64,000 bases of DNA from an uncultured Muribaculaceae bacterium (GTDB lineage Bacteria; Bacteroidota; Bacteroidia; Bacteroidales; Muribaculaceae): assembly GCA_944320595.1 (NCBI GenBank), contig CALUIB010000005.1, positions 79,061-143,060 on the forward strand, given 5' to 3'. Each line of letters begins with the position of its first letter. Within the stretch, counting starts at the first letter, position 1. Below the pieces are notes generated by a model. The model searched no databases. It had not been told where the DNA came from and worked only from the letters and a program-made list of their open reading frames with translations. Both the position numbers and the translations under genes were made by a program. This document shows positions 35,579-43,497 of the stretch, piece by piece.

Positions 35579-36091
35579 TTATTGGAACCTGAAAGTATTT
35601 TCAAGTTTTTCATTGCTTTTTTTATTGAAGTCGCACATTTTTATTGCACACTCGGCTGCCTCGGCACCCTTGTTGCCAAGTTTGCCGCCAGCGCGGTCAA
35701 GTGCTTGCTGCTCGTTCTCGGTGGTAAGCACCCCGAATATCACTGGAACCATCGCACGTGCGTTGAGCATGGTCACACCTTGGGTAACACTTTGGCACAC
35801 ATAGTCGTAATGCGACGTTTCGCCTCGTATCACGCACCCAAGCACGATTATCCCAGCATATCCGCGCACCCTCTCAATAAGATACGCGGCGGCGTAGGTC
35901 AATTCCACCGTCCCGGGAACACGGAACACATCGATTGCGTCTTCAGGCACTCCGGCCTGAGCAAAGCGTTTCAGTGCGCCATCGAGCAGCGCGTCGGTGA
36001 TATTGCTGTTCCACTCGGCTGCCACCACGGCAAACCGCAAGCCGGCAAGGTCAATCTTCGGCAGAGGCGTAGTATCTTTTTTTGTTGACAT
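35579..36091 (-). CDS. ribH: 6,7-dimethyl-8-ribityllumazine synthase
   Basis: This 170-residue protein makes the last intermediate before riboflavin. Conserved regions are FAVVAAEWNSNITDALLDGA, the substrate-binding RVPGTVELTYAA, and GCVIRGETSHYDYVC with the catalytic histidine, then FGVLTTENEQQALDRAGG. It follows the helical-repeat gene by 35 nt on the same strand and may be the last gene of that run. Other rib genes are not in the window. Confidence 0.97.
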   Translation of the reverse strand: MSTKKDTTPLPKIDLAGLRFAVVAAEWNSNITDALLDGALKRFAQAGVPEDAIDVFRVPGTVELTYAAAYLIERVRGYAGIIVLGCVIRGETSHYDYVCQSVTQGVTMLNARAMVPVIFGVLTTENEQQALDRAGGKLGNKGAEAAECAIKMCDFNKKSNEKLENTFRFQ

Positions 36092-36126
36092 ATATATTTT
36101 TTATGGTAATAATGTTTCGATTATTG

Positions 36127-37086
36127 TCACTTGAACAGTTTTTTCCAAAAAGCCGCAATGTCGAAAGTTCCGCCATCGCCATCGGCAAGCAGAGAATTTA
36201 TCTCCTCGGCCTCGGCTGTGGCTCCCATCTTTTCGGCAAGCGGCAAGATGGAGCACAACAATTGCTCGCCGGCGGCACGGCGATTGGAAAGGTGCAGCAG
36301 GGCGCGGCCCAAATTGACCGATATGCGCAACTCCTTCTCCCCCATCGACGCGCTTATGCGTTTTTGGTACCGCAACGCCTTGGTATAAAACTTCACGGCA
36401 TCGCGGTAGTTGCCCATTTTCAAGTGTATGTCGCCCTCGGCGGTGATGCTGTCCACAAGGCTGTTGATAGCATCAGTAATGCCTGCCGACACCTTTCCCT
36501 GATACAACTCGGTCGCCACCTGATAGTGGGCAAGCACGTTCATCTTCTTCAATTTCGACTTGAACACCTCGGTCGATGCCTCCACGGCTGCCATCAGTAC
36601 CGGGGCAAAACGGTCGTTGTCTTTCTTGGCCAGACGTTCATACAGCTTTTGCGCCTTGCCAAGCTCCTTTTCGGCCTTCTTGCTTTCCCCCTCGCTGTAA
36701 TGCGCGAGTGCAAGCAAGTAGATGGCGGCGGCCACCAGCGACAAGTATTCCACCCCCGAGCGGTCAAGGACAGCCACCAACGTGTGCAACACATCCACAC
36801 CGCAAGTCACCACGGCCTTGTAATCACCGGCAGCGGCGAGCATCCACATCTGCATTACCTGCACCCATGCCAGCAGAAGGCCGCCGCGCATACGCAGCTC
36901 GTCGGCCATCTGGCCAAGCGTCGCGGCTGCGCCGTCATTGTCGCCAGTGCGCAGCGCATCCATCACCTGTGCCACACGAGCGTCGATAAGCAGCACATTC
37001 ATCTCCACATATCCGGCAGCCCGTGCTGCGGAACCGCCATACACCTTAGGCTGCAAAGTATCGAGCGGCAAAAGTTTCATAATCAT
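36127..37086 (-). CDS. Helical-repeat (TPR-like) protein, function unknown
   Basis: This 319-residue protein lacks a signal peptide. It is nearly all helical, with TPR-like pairs, for example DIHLKMGNYRDAVKFYTKAL near residue 220 and ALAHYSEGESKKAEKELGKA near residue 130. It is probably cytoplasmic and a protein-protein adaptor. Its start overlaps the end of the PfkB-like gene by 4 nt, so the two proteins are likely made together. Confidence 0.75.
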   Translation of the reverse strand: MIMKLLPLDTLQPKVYGGSAARAAGYVEMNVLLIDARVAQVMDALRTGDNDGAAATLGQMADELRMRGGLLLAWVQVMQMWMLAAAGDYKAVVTCGVDVLHTLVAVLDRSGVEYLSLVAAAIYLLALAHYSEGESKKAEKELGKAQKLYERLAKKDNDRFAPVLMAAVEASTEVFKSKLKKMNVLAHYQVATELYQGKVSAGITDAINSLVDSITAEGDIHLKMGNYRDAVKFYTKALRYQKRISASMGEKELRISVNLGRALLHLSNRRAAGEQLLCSILPLAEKMGATAEAEEINSLLADGDGGTFDIAAFWKKLFK

Positions 37087-38060
37087 TCGCTTTTGTCATT
37101 TAAATTCATCAACGCCGACTGCAGTTCCGCAGCCCTTGCCTGGGCAAATTCCGAGTCGATGCAGTTGCTGCCACTGGCAGCCGCATTGGCGGCAAATTGC
37201 ACAGCCGTGCCGATTATACGCTTCATGGCGGCGTCGTCCACGTCGTCCATGCTGCCGTGCATTATCCCGCCTGCGAACAGTGCATACACCAAGCCGCTTA
37301 CCAGCCCAGCCTGCCATCCGAGGGGGTTGGCCGAAATCATGCCGCGGCTCATGTCGAAAAAGCTCTTCGCGCCATTGCGGCGGTAAACCGTTATGCACGA
37401 ATCGCCATCAATATACAAGAAATTGGCGCAGTAAAACTCTATGTGGTTTTTAAATGCCTCGTCGGCCGTCTCGCCAGGGAAAATGTCGGCGAGGTCGCCT
37501 TCGGTTGCCACCACTATGTCGGCAATCTCCAGGTTCTCAAGTATGCCCGGCATCACCTTTGTGATGCGGCAACTTATCCCGTGCTGGCAGCCGAGCAGGT
37601 ATATGAGTATGGCCTTGCGTTCGCGAGCATACTTGACAAGTTCGTAGAAACGGTCGCGCATAACAGTGTCGATGGAATAGAACGACCCGAACAGCACCAC
37701 GTCGTCCTCGTCGATGCGCGGCCAAACCACGTCGAAACGGTCTTCGGGGTAGTTGTAGAAGTTAATCATCTTCTTGCCGCCACCGTTCTCCTGATAAAAG
37801 ACCATCGACACCGCCGTGCTGCCGTCGGTGAAACGGTCCACCGAGCCGGTTCCCACGTGGTGGCTTTCCAAAAAACTGGTGATGATGTCGCCAATGTGGT
37901 CGTTGCAGCACTCGCTCACCATCTCCACCGGCACCCCGGCCGATGCCGCCGATGCCGCAGCATTTGCAATACGTCCGCCCACGAAACTATCCACCGGGCG
38001 GTCGTCGCGAAAAACGGTGTCGAGCACCGACTCGCCTATCGCTATGTTTTTCCTTGCCAT
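37083..38060 (-). CDS. PfkB/ribokinase-family protein with altered catalytic motif
   Basis: The 325-residue protein has the PfkB substrate-site phrase SFVGGRIANAAASAASAGVP near the N-terminus. However, the C-terminal signature that should read G-A-G-D is GWQAG in NPLGWQAGLVSGLVYALFAG, so the catalytic aspartate is replaced by alanine. The fold is kept but phosphotransfer is doubtful. ATG 38060 is chosen because MARKNIAIGESVLDTVF is the natural first strand; longer starts would overlap the SIS gene. It follows the SIS gene by 4 nt and overlaps the TPR-like gene. Confidence 0.85.
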   Translation of the reverse strand: MARKNIAIGESVLDTVFRDDRPVDSFVGGRIANAAASAASAGVPVEMVSECCNDHIGDIITSFLESHHVGTGSVDRFTDGSTAVSMVFYQENGGGKKMINFYNYPEDRFDVVWPRIDEDDVVLFGSFYSIDTVMRDRFYELVKYARERKAILIYLLGCQHGISCRITKVMPGILENLEIADIVVATEGDLADIFPGETADEAFKNHIEFYCANFLYIDGDSCITVYRRNGAKSFFDMSRGMISANPLGWQAGLVSGLVYALFAGGIMHGSMDDVDDAAMKRIIGTAVQFAANAAASGSNCIDSEFAQARAAELQSALMNLNDKSE

Positions 38061-38064
38061 TTTC

Positions 38065-38673
38065 TTAATCCTCCTCCTTCCGGCTCTTTTGCCCAAGGTA
38101 GCCGCCATGATGGCGCAGCGCATACTGCTCGCGCGTGAACCCCGTGGCAAGCATGGTGTTCACCACAAGCACGTCGCCCATCACCGTCATCATGGTGGTG
38201 GAAGTGGTGGGTGTAAGCCCCAACGGGCACACCTCGGGTGCGCCGCCAGTGCACAGGCATATATCGGCCACCCGTGCCAAGGGGCTGTCTTCGTTACCCG
38301 TTATCACTATGAACTTCAATTGCGGATACAGATTGCGGGCAAGTGTCACCAAATCGACAATCTCCGACGTCTTGCCCGAATTCGAGAGCAGCAGCATCAC
38401 GTCGTCGGGCTGCAATATGCCCAGGTCGCCGTGCTGCGCCTCGCTCGGGTGCAGGCACACCGCCGGTATGCCCGTCGAGCAGAACGTGGTGGCGATGTTC
38501 ATGGCTATCTGCCCAGCCTTGCCCATGCCCGAAGTGACAAGTTTGCCCCCCTTCTCATGCACCTGTTTCACAATAAGGTTTACGGCTTCTTCATATTGGT
38601 CGGTTACAGGTATGTTAAGAATAGCTTTGCTTTCGGCTTCAAGTATCTGCCGCATAGAGTTCTTTATATCCAT
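38065..38673 (-). CDS. SIS-domain sugar-phosphate isomerase
   Basis: This 202-residue single SIS domain resembles the KdsD/GutQ arabinose-5-phosphate isomerase core: TSGMGKAGQIAMNIATTFCS, PSEAQHGDLGILQPDDVMLL, SNSGKTSEIVDL and the ending ALRHHGGYLG. The C-terminal CBS domains of full KdsD (about 320 residues) are absent, which is common in Bacteroidota. The natural substrate could also be another ketose/aldose phosphate. ATG 38673 gives MDIKNSMRQILEAESKAI. It is first gene of the SIS - PfkB-like - TPR-like (- ribH) run. Confidence 0.88.
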   Translation of the reverse strand: MDIKNSMRQILEAESKAILNIPVTDQYEEAVNLIVKQVHEKGGKLVTSGMGKAGQIAMNIATTFCSTGIPAVCLHPSEAQHGDLGILQPDDVMLLLSNSGKTSEIVDLVTLARNLYPQLKFIVITGNEDSPLARVADICLCTGGAPEVCPLGLTPTTSTTMMTVMGDVLVVNTMLATGFTREQYALRHHGGYLGQKSRKEED

Positions 38674-38699
38674 CTTGGTGCAATTTAACATATATGCTG

Positions 38700-38707
38700 C
38701 AAAGTTA
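38700..38707 (-). promoter_or_regulatory. -7 promoter box of the SIS gene run
   Basis: TAACTTTG on the minus strand lies 26 nt upstream of ATG 38673; no clear TTTG is found 20 nt further up. Confidence 0.5.
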
Positions 38708-38846
38708 TGCAATATGCACGAAAAATAGAAATTTTCGCCCGTGCCTGTTTCACGATTTTCTTGCCGCAGTTTTTTTGCTAATTTGGAGAATAACGCCTAA
38801 TTTTGAGCCGCACAAAAATCATTATGAATTACAAAATTATCGTTTT

Positions 38847-39827
38847 ATGAAGAAATTACTGTTTTTCATGGCAGCTGTGGCTTTGCTCGCATCGTGCGGC
38901 GACAGCAACAAGTATTCGGTGACAATGACACTGCCAAGCACCGACCTGGCTGGCAGCACCGCCTACCTTATCGACATTGACAGCGAAGACACCGTTGCCA
39001 CAGCAACCGTGGCCGACTCGGTGGTGAAGTTCGAGGGCACGACCGACAAGGCATTCCTGGCCGGCGTGAAAGTGGGCTTTGGCAGCGCAATGATAGTGGT
39101 CGAACCGGGCGAGATAAACGTCGATGCCACTGGCAAGGCCGCTGGTACCGAACTCAACAAGTCGCTTGAGGCATTGGTCGATTCGCTACAGTCAGCACAA
39201 AGTCAGGAAGACCTCGCCGCCATCCTGAAGTCGGCATACGAGACCAACAAGGATAACCCAATAGGCATTTTTGCCTTCCTCAACTATGTGCAAGTGGCCG
39301 AAATGGGCTTGGCCGACGTAGAGGCCGAACTGGCCGGTGCGCCAGTAATTGCCGCATCGAAACAAATGACCAAGATGCTTGAATCGCTGCGCAGCGTGGA
39401 AAATACCACCGAAGGGAAAATGTTCACCGACTTCACCGTGACTGGCGACGACGGCAAGGAGCAACGCCTGTCGGACTATGTGGGCAAGGGTGACTACGTG
39501 CTTGCCGACTTCTGGGCAAGCTGGTGCGGACCGTGCCGCATGGAACTCCCCAACATCAAGAAAATATATGACAAGTACAACGGTAAAGGCTTGACGGTAA
39601 TAGGCATTGCCGTGTGGGACAAGCCTGAAGACACACGCAAGGCCATCGAGGAAGAGCAAATACCTTGGCCCCAAATACTGAATGCCGGACACGTACCCAC
39701 CGACATCTATGGCATCCAAGGCATCCCGCACATCATTCTTTTCGGCCCCGACGGCACAATCATTGCCCGTAACCTGCGCGGCGACGACATGGCCGCAAAG
39801 GTGGACGAAGTGATGAAGAAGAAGTAA
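38847..39827 (+). CDS. Thioredoxin-like (TlpA-type) lipoprotein with N-terminal DUF4369-like domain
   Basis: The 326-residue protein starts MKKLLFFMAAVALLASCGDS, with a lipobox LLASC, so it is an envelope lipoprotein. An N-terminal beta domain of about 100 residues (DUF4369 type) and a helical linker precede a thioredoxin domain with the active site ADFWASWCGPCRMELPNI near residue 230. Such proteins reduce or isomerise disulfides in the periplasm. ATG 38847 is the only start that gives the signal peptide. Confidence 0.93.
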   Translation: MKKLLFFMAAVALLASCGDSNKYSVTMTLPSTDLAGSTAYLIDIDSEDTVATATVADSVVKFEGTTDKAFLAGVKVGFGSAMIVVEPGEINVDATGKAAGTELNKSLEALVDSLQSAQSQEDLAAILKSAYETNKDNPIGIFAFLNYVQVAEMGLADVEAELAGAPVIAASKQMTKMLESLRSVENTTEGKMFTDFTVTGDDGKEQRLSDYVGKGDYVLADFWASWCGPCRMELPNIKKIYDKYNGKGLTVIGIAVWDKPEDTRKAIEEEQIPWPQILNAGHVPTDIYGIQGIPHIILFGPDGTIIARNLRGDDMAAKVDEVMKKK

Positions 39828-39877
39828 TCGGCCACAACACACACTATTGCCCTCTTAGCGACATGGAGAGGGCTAAC

Positions 39878-39920
39878 AACGGCTGCAAGAGGCACTATCA
39901 CCCCGCCTCTTGCAGCCGTT
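39878..39920 (+). terminator. Perfect 15-bp hairpin after the thioredoxin-like gene
   Basis: The arms AACGGCTGCAAGAGG and CCTCTTGCAGCCGTT are perfect with a 13-nt loop. No T-run follows on the plus strand (CCCATTTCCC), so it is an atypical terminator or another kind of structured element. Confidence 0.5.
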
Positions 39921-39961
39921 CCCATTTCCCGATAGCACCTCCATATACCCTCCCGCAGAGA

Positions 39962-41410
39962 ATGTATCAAAAATACAGACATGGGGCAGCAGAGCCGTAT
40001 ATACACGAAACCAACCTCGCCATATACGTAGATGACATCTTCGACATCACCTACGCTTTCACTGCCGAAGAGTTCCTCAACGGCGAAGTTAACCAAAGCC
40101 AGTATGTGGCCATCGACGAAAACGGTGTACTCTCGCTTACCAACGCATACGGCTCGGTGGGCATGAAACCGCTTATCAAGGTTGACGCAAAATATGGCGA
40201 AACTGTGCTTGCCACTGCCTACCTAGTGATAGACGTGAAGGCACAAGACGACGTTGACGGCTTGACCGTAACTGCCGAAACGCTCAACTTCAACTACAGC
40301 AAGCTTACCGCCAAGGGAGAAGACAACACTGCAAAGGTATTCGACTTCGCTACTGTAAAGGCTGAAGTTTACGACATACTTGACATTGCAGCAGCCGATT
40401 TCGGCGCATACTACAACACTACCCCGACCATCGAGGGCGCATACGAAGGCGACCACTCTATCATGTCGGTAGGTGTGAATGTGGCAGCACTCCCGACTGC
40501 CGATGGCGAAGAGGGCTTCATCACATTCCGCATCAACAACAAGGCTCTGACCCAGCTTGAAGAACCGGCCGAAGTGAAGGTTACTTACGCCGCTACCAAC
40601 GCCAACTATCCCGACGTAACATTCGTGATACCTTATGTTGTTACCGACGATTGCGACCTTGCCAACACCATCCCGGCTTACAGCAACTGGGTTGAAAACG
40701 ACGAATACCTCGTTATCGGACGTATGCACTCGGGCAACGACTACGAGATGGCAGGCTTCCTCTTCAACGCCTACACTGGATTTGAAAACTGGCTCGAAAG
40801 CGCAACACAGATTGCCAACCACAAGCTCTCGTTCCGTTTCAAGGAAGGTGTTGACCACACCGGCATCAAGCTCGACGGCACTGAAATCCTTCAGCAGAAA
40901 GTAATGCTCGAAAAGCCTTGGGAGAAAGAGATGACTTGCACCGTTGAACTCGTGGCTACGCTCGAAAACGGCGAAACCCACGCCGTGGATGAATTCAACG
41001 TGCGTTTCATCAACCCGTTCTCGATGGATACACCGACGCTTGAAATCACCGACAACGGTAGCGAAAAGGTAGGTGAAACAGGCAACGTCTTGTCGATGTT
41101 AGTCATCCGCTCAAGCTCTAACAACGATGTTATCTACAACGGTGCAAATGCAGATGCAGCCGAAGGAGCTACCACCGATGCCGGCAAGAACGACTTCGGC
41201 CTCGAAGACAGCAACTTCAAGTTCACCTACTCGCTTGCAAGCGGTGAAACCAACAACTTCAGCGTAACGTCTGACGGCACAATCATATTCGATCCTAAGG
41301 GTTCGCCGGTTGTGAAAGACTGGAACGCCACAGTTGATGTTGAGGTTAGGATTTCCAACCTGGTAATCATGACCGGTACTGTGAACGTAGTGGTAAAGCC
41401 TGCTCAATGA
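39962..41410 (+). CDS. Beta-rich repeat protein without visible secretion signal
   Basis: The protein is not recognised. From ATG 39962 it has 482 residues, acidic and Thr/Val/Asn-rich, with beta-sandwich-like segments (for example ETVLATAYLVIDVKAQDD, AEVKVTYAATNANYPDVTFV, and near the end VDVEVRISNLVIMTGTVNVV). This is the look of a Bacteroidales cell-surface protein. However, the start MYQKYRHGAAEPYIHETNLA is no signal peptide and the frame begins in mid-domain. The frame is open upstream to 39863, but that stretch is the hairpin. It may be the 3' part of a larger gene cut off by recombination, or its true start is missed. Confidence 0.6.
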   Translation: MYQKYRHGAAEPYIHETNLAIYVDDIFDITYAFTAEEFLNGEVNQSQYVAIDENGVLSLTNAYGSVGMKPLIKVDAKYGETVLATAYLVIDVKAQDDVDGLTVTAETLNFNYSKLTAKGEDNTAKVFDFATVKAEVYDILDIAAADFGAYYNTTPTIEGAYEGDHSIMSVGVNVAALPTADGEEGFITFRINNKALTQLEEPAEVKVTYAATNANYPDVTFVIPYVVTDDCDLANTIPAYSNWVENDEYLVIGRMHSGNDYEMAGFLFNAYTGFENWLESATQIANHKLSFRFKEGVDHTGIKLDGTEILQQKVMLEKPWEKEMTCTVELVATLENGETHAVDEFNVRFINPFSMDTPTLEITDNGSEKVGETGNVLSMLVIRSSSNNDVIYNGANADAAEGATTDAGKNDFGLEDSNFKFTYSLASGETNNFSVTSDGTIIFDPKGSPVVKDWNATVDVEVRISNLVIMTGTVNVVVKPAQ

Positions 41411-41502
41411 GCCATATTACCACGATAGGAGGATTTTGACAACGACTATATAGGTACGGAAATGGAAAATATATAGTTTAATAGAAGTCCTTAATAATGA
41501 CG

Positions 41503-41541
41503 CAGCGGGGAGAGCCTCACGGCCATCCCCGCTGTTTCTTT
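41503..41541 (+). terminator. Terminator after the beta-rich protein gene
   Basis: The arms CAGCGGGGA (41503-41511) and TCCCCGCTG (41526-41534) are followed by TTTCTTTGTTTT on the plus strand. Confidence 0.8.
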
Positions 41542-41615
41542 GTTTTAGCGTATCGGTGCATGGCTTTATGAATGCCATCAGGCTTCCGAAATGCAAAATC
41601 ACCCGTATGGGGTGG

Positions 41616-41669
41616 GCAAAACAAATGGCAGGGAAAGGGACGAATCAGCCACCTTTTTCCTGCCATTTG
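41616..41669 (-). terminator. Terminator of purT
   Basis: The perfect 11-bp arms CAAATGGCAGG and CCTGCCATTTG are, on the minus strand, followed by TTTTGCCC. The stem starts 31 nt after the purT stop. Confidence 0.7.
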
Positions 41670-41700
41670 CTATGATATTCCTATGTAACGACTTTTGCTA

Positions 41701-42894
41701 TTAGGAGCGAGGGAGAAGGGTCACTTTCAGTTTGCCATATGCTCGCTCGGCCTTTGCACGGGCCTCCTCCACGGTGTCGGCTGTGGCCAGTATCACTGCC
41801 ATGCGGCGATGCCCGCACACTTCGGGCTTGCCGAAGATGCGCATTTGTGTACCGGGTTCTTCAAGCACTCGTTCTATGCCCTCCATTTCAAAGCGATTGG
41901 TGTCGCCCTCCACCACCACTGCACGTGATGCCGACGGGCCATAAAAACGTATTTCGGGCACAGGCAGGCCAAGCAAAGCTCGGGCATGGAGCGCAAACTC
42001 GCTAAGGTCTTGCGAAATCATTGTCACCATGCCGGTGTCGTGCGGGCGCGGCGACACTTCGCTGAATATCACGTCGTCGCCCTTGACAAACATTTCTACC
42101 CCGAATATGCCATAGCCGCCAAGTGCATCGGTCACGCGGCGGGCTATCTCCTGAGCCTGCTGCCGGGCGGTCTGGCTCATGGCTTGCGGCTGCCACGAAT
42201 AGCGGTAGTCGCCATCCACTTGTATGTGGCCTATCGGCTCGCAGAATCGTGTGCCGCTGATGCTGCGCACGGTGAGCAAGGTAATTTCATAGTCGAAGTC
42301 GATAAAGCCCTCCACTATCACGCGGCCCGCGCCTGCACGTCCGCCCTCTTGTGCCACTTGCCAGGCATGGTCGATGTCGCCGACAGAACGCACCACGCTC
42401 TGCCCGTGACCCGACGAACTCATAATGGGCTTTACCACACACGGCACACCTATTGCGGCCACTGCGTCGCGAAACTCCTGCTCGGTGGAGGCGAAACGAT
42501 AAGGCGACGTGGTGATGCCCAGCTCCTCGGCGGCAAGGCGGCGTATCCCCTCGCGGTTCATCGTCAGCCAGGCGGCACGTGCCGTCGGGGTGACGTGGTA
42601 GCCCTCTTTTTCAAGTTCCACGAGCGTGGGCGTGGCTATCGCCTCTATCTCGGGAATTATATGGTCGGGCTTTTCAAGCTCGATGATTTCGCGCAACTTG
42701 TCACCATCGAGCATATTCAGCACATAACTGCGGTGCGCCACCTGCATGGCAGGTGCATCGGCATATTTGTCGCAAGCTATCACTTCCACGCCCATGCGCA
42801 TAAGTTCGATAGCCACCTCCTTGCCAAGCTCGCCGCTGCCCAGCAGCAGGGCCTTGTGGGCTATCGGCGATAAAACAGTACCTATTCGTGTCAT
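41701..42894 (-). CDS. purT: Formate-dependent phosphoribosylglycinamide formyltransferase (GAR transformylase 2)
   Basis: This 397-residue ATP-grasp enzyme makes formyl-GAR from GAR, formate and ATP in purine synthesis. It shows the N-terminal [20 protein letters not shown], the [18 protein letters not shown] segment, the ATP-grasp strand [17 protein letters not shown] and [20 protein letters not shown]. The length equals that of E. coli PurT. A TATATTTG box (minus, 42927-42920) lies 25 nt upstream of the ATG. Confidence 0.97.
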   Translation of the reverse strand: MTRIGTVLSPIAHKALLLGSGELGKEVAIELMRMGVEVIACDKYADAPAMQVAHRSYVLNMLDGDKLREIIELEKPDHIIPEIEAIATPTLVELEKEGYHVTPTARAAWLTMNREGIRRLAAEELGITTSPYRFASTEQEFRDAVAAIGVPCVVKPIMSSSGHGQSVVRSVGDIDHAWQVAQEGGRAGAGRVIVEGFIDFDYEITLLTVRSISGTRFCEPIGHIQVDGDYRYSWQPQAMSQTARQQAQEIARRVTDALGGYGIFGVEMFVKGDDVIFSEVSPRPHDTGMVTMISQDLSEFALHARALLGLPVPEIRFYGPSASRAVVVEGDTNRFEMEGIERVLEEPGTQMRIFGKPEVCGHRRMAVILATADTVEEARAKAERAYGKLKVTLLPRS

Positions 42895-42942
42895 TGGGGA
42901 AAATTTTTTAGAGTGTGTGCAAATATATGAAAATAAAACGGA

Positions 42943-43422
42943 TTATGCCTGCTGCACGGCTGCAAGTTGCCGCAACATCTCGCCCGGTGTGAGTTTGGTG
43001 CGAGGGTGCGTCCATGCCGGGGCAAGCTCCTGCATGGGAATGATGTAGAAGTCACGCTCGGCAAAATGCGGGTGCGGCACCTTGAGCGTGGGCGAATCGA
43101 TGGTCATGCCGTCGATTGCCACGATGTCGATGTCAATTACGCGGTCGCGGTAAGAGCCGTCGGCATTGCGGTGCGACGTGTCACTTATCGAGCGTTCAAC
43201 CTGCTGCAAAGCGGCAAGCACGTCGAGCGGCTGGCGGTCGGACTGCAGCACTATCCCCTCGTTGACAAATGTGTTGGCCGAGCTGAACCCCCACGGCTCG
43301 CTTTCCACCGGGCGGCTGCACCGCACTGTGGTGCCGAATGTGCTGTTTATCATTCCCACGGCGCGTGAGATATTGCGCCGCCGGTCCCCTATGTTGGAAC
43401 CTATGTTCAAATAATAATTCAT
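42943..43422 (-). CDS. folK: 2-amino-4-hydroxy-6-hydroxymethyldihydropteridine pyrophosphokinase (HPPK)
   Basis: This 159-residue folate-pathway kinase has the N-terminal YYLNIGSNIGDRRRNISRA and the HPPK signature region YRDRVIDIDIVAIDG followed by KVPHPHFAERDF. It transfers pyrophosphate from ATP to the pterin. It lies 75 nt after infB and before purT on the same strand. The catalytic aspartates are present. Confidence 0.96.
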   Translation of the reverse strand: MNYYLNIGSNIGDRRRNISRAVGMINSTFGTTVRCSRPVESEPWGFSSANTFVNEGIVLQSDRQPLDVLAALQQVERSISDTSHRNADGSYRDRVIDIDIVAIDGMTIDSPTLKVPHPHFAERDFYIIPMQELAPAWTHPRTKLTPGEMLRQLAAVQQA

Positions 43423-43497
43423 CTTCTGTATAAAAAACGGAGGGCGGTGCGTCCTTTTTGAGTAGCACCGCCGCTGCCATTTTACGTTGGTAATGGG

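Noticed and set aside
39863..39961. N-terminal 33 codons before the beta-rich protein
   Set aside because: This stretch is the two arms of a perfect hairpin and encodes no signal peptide, so I did not include it in the coding region.
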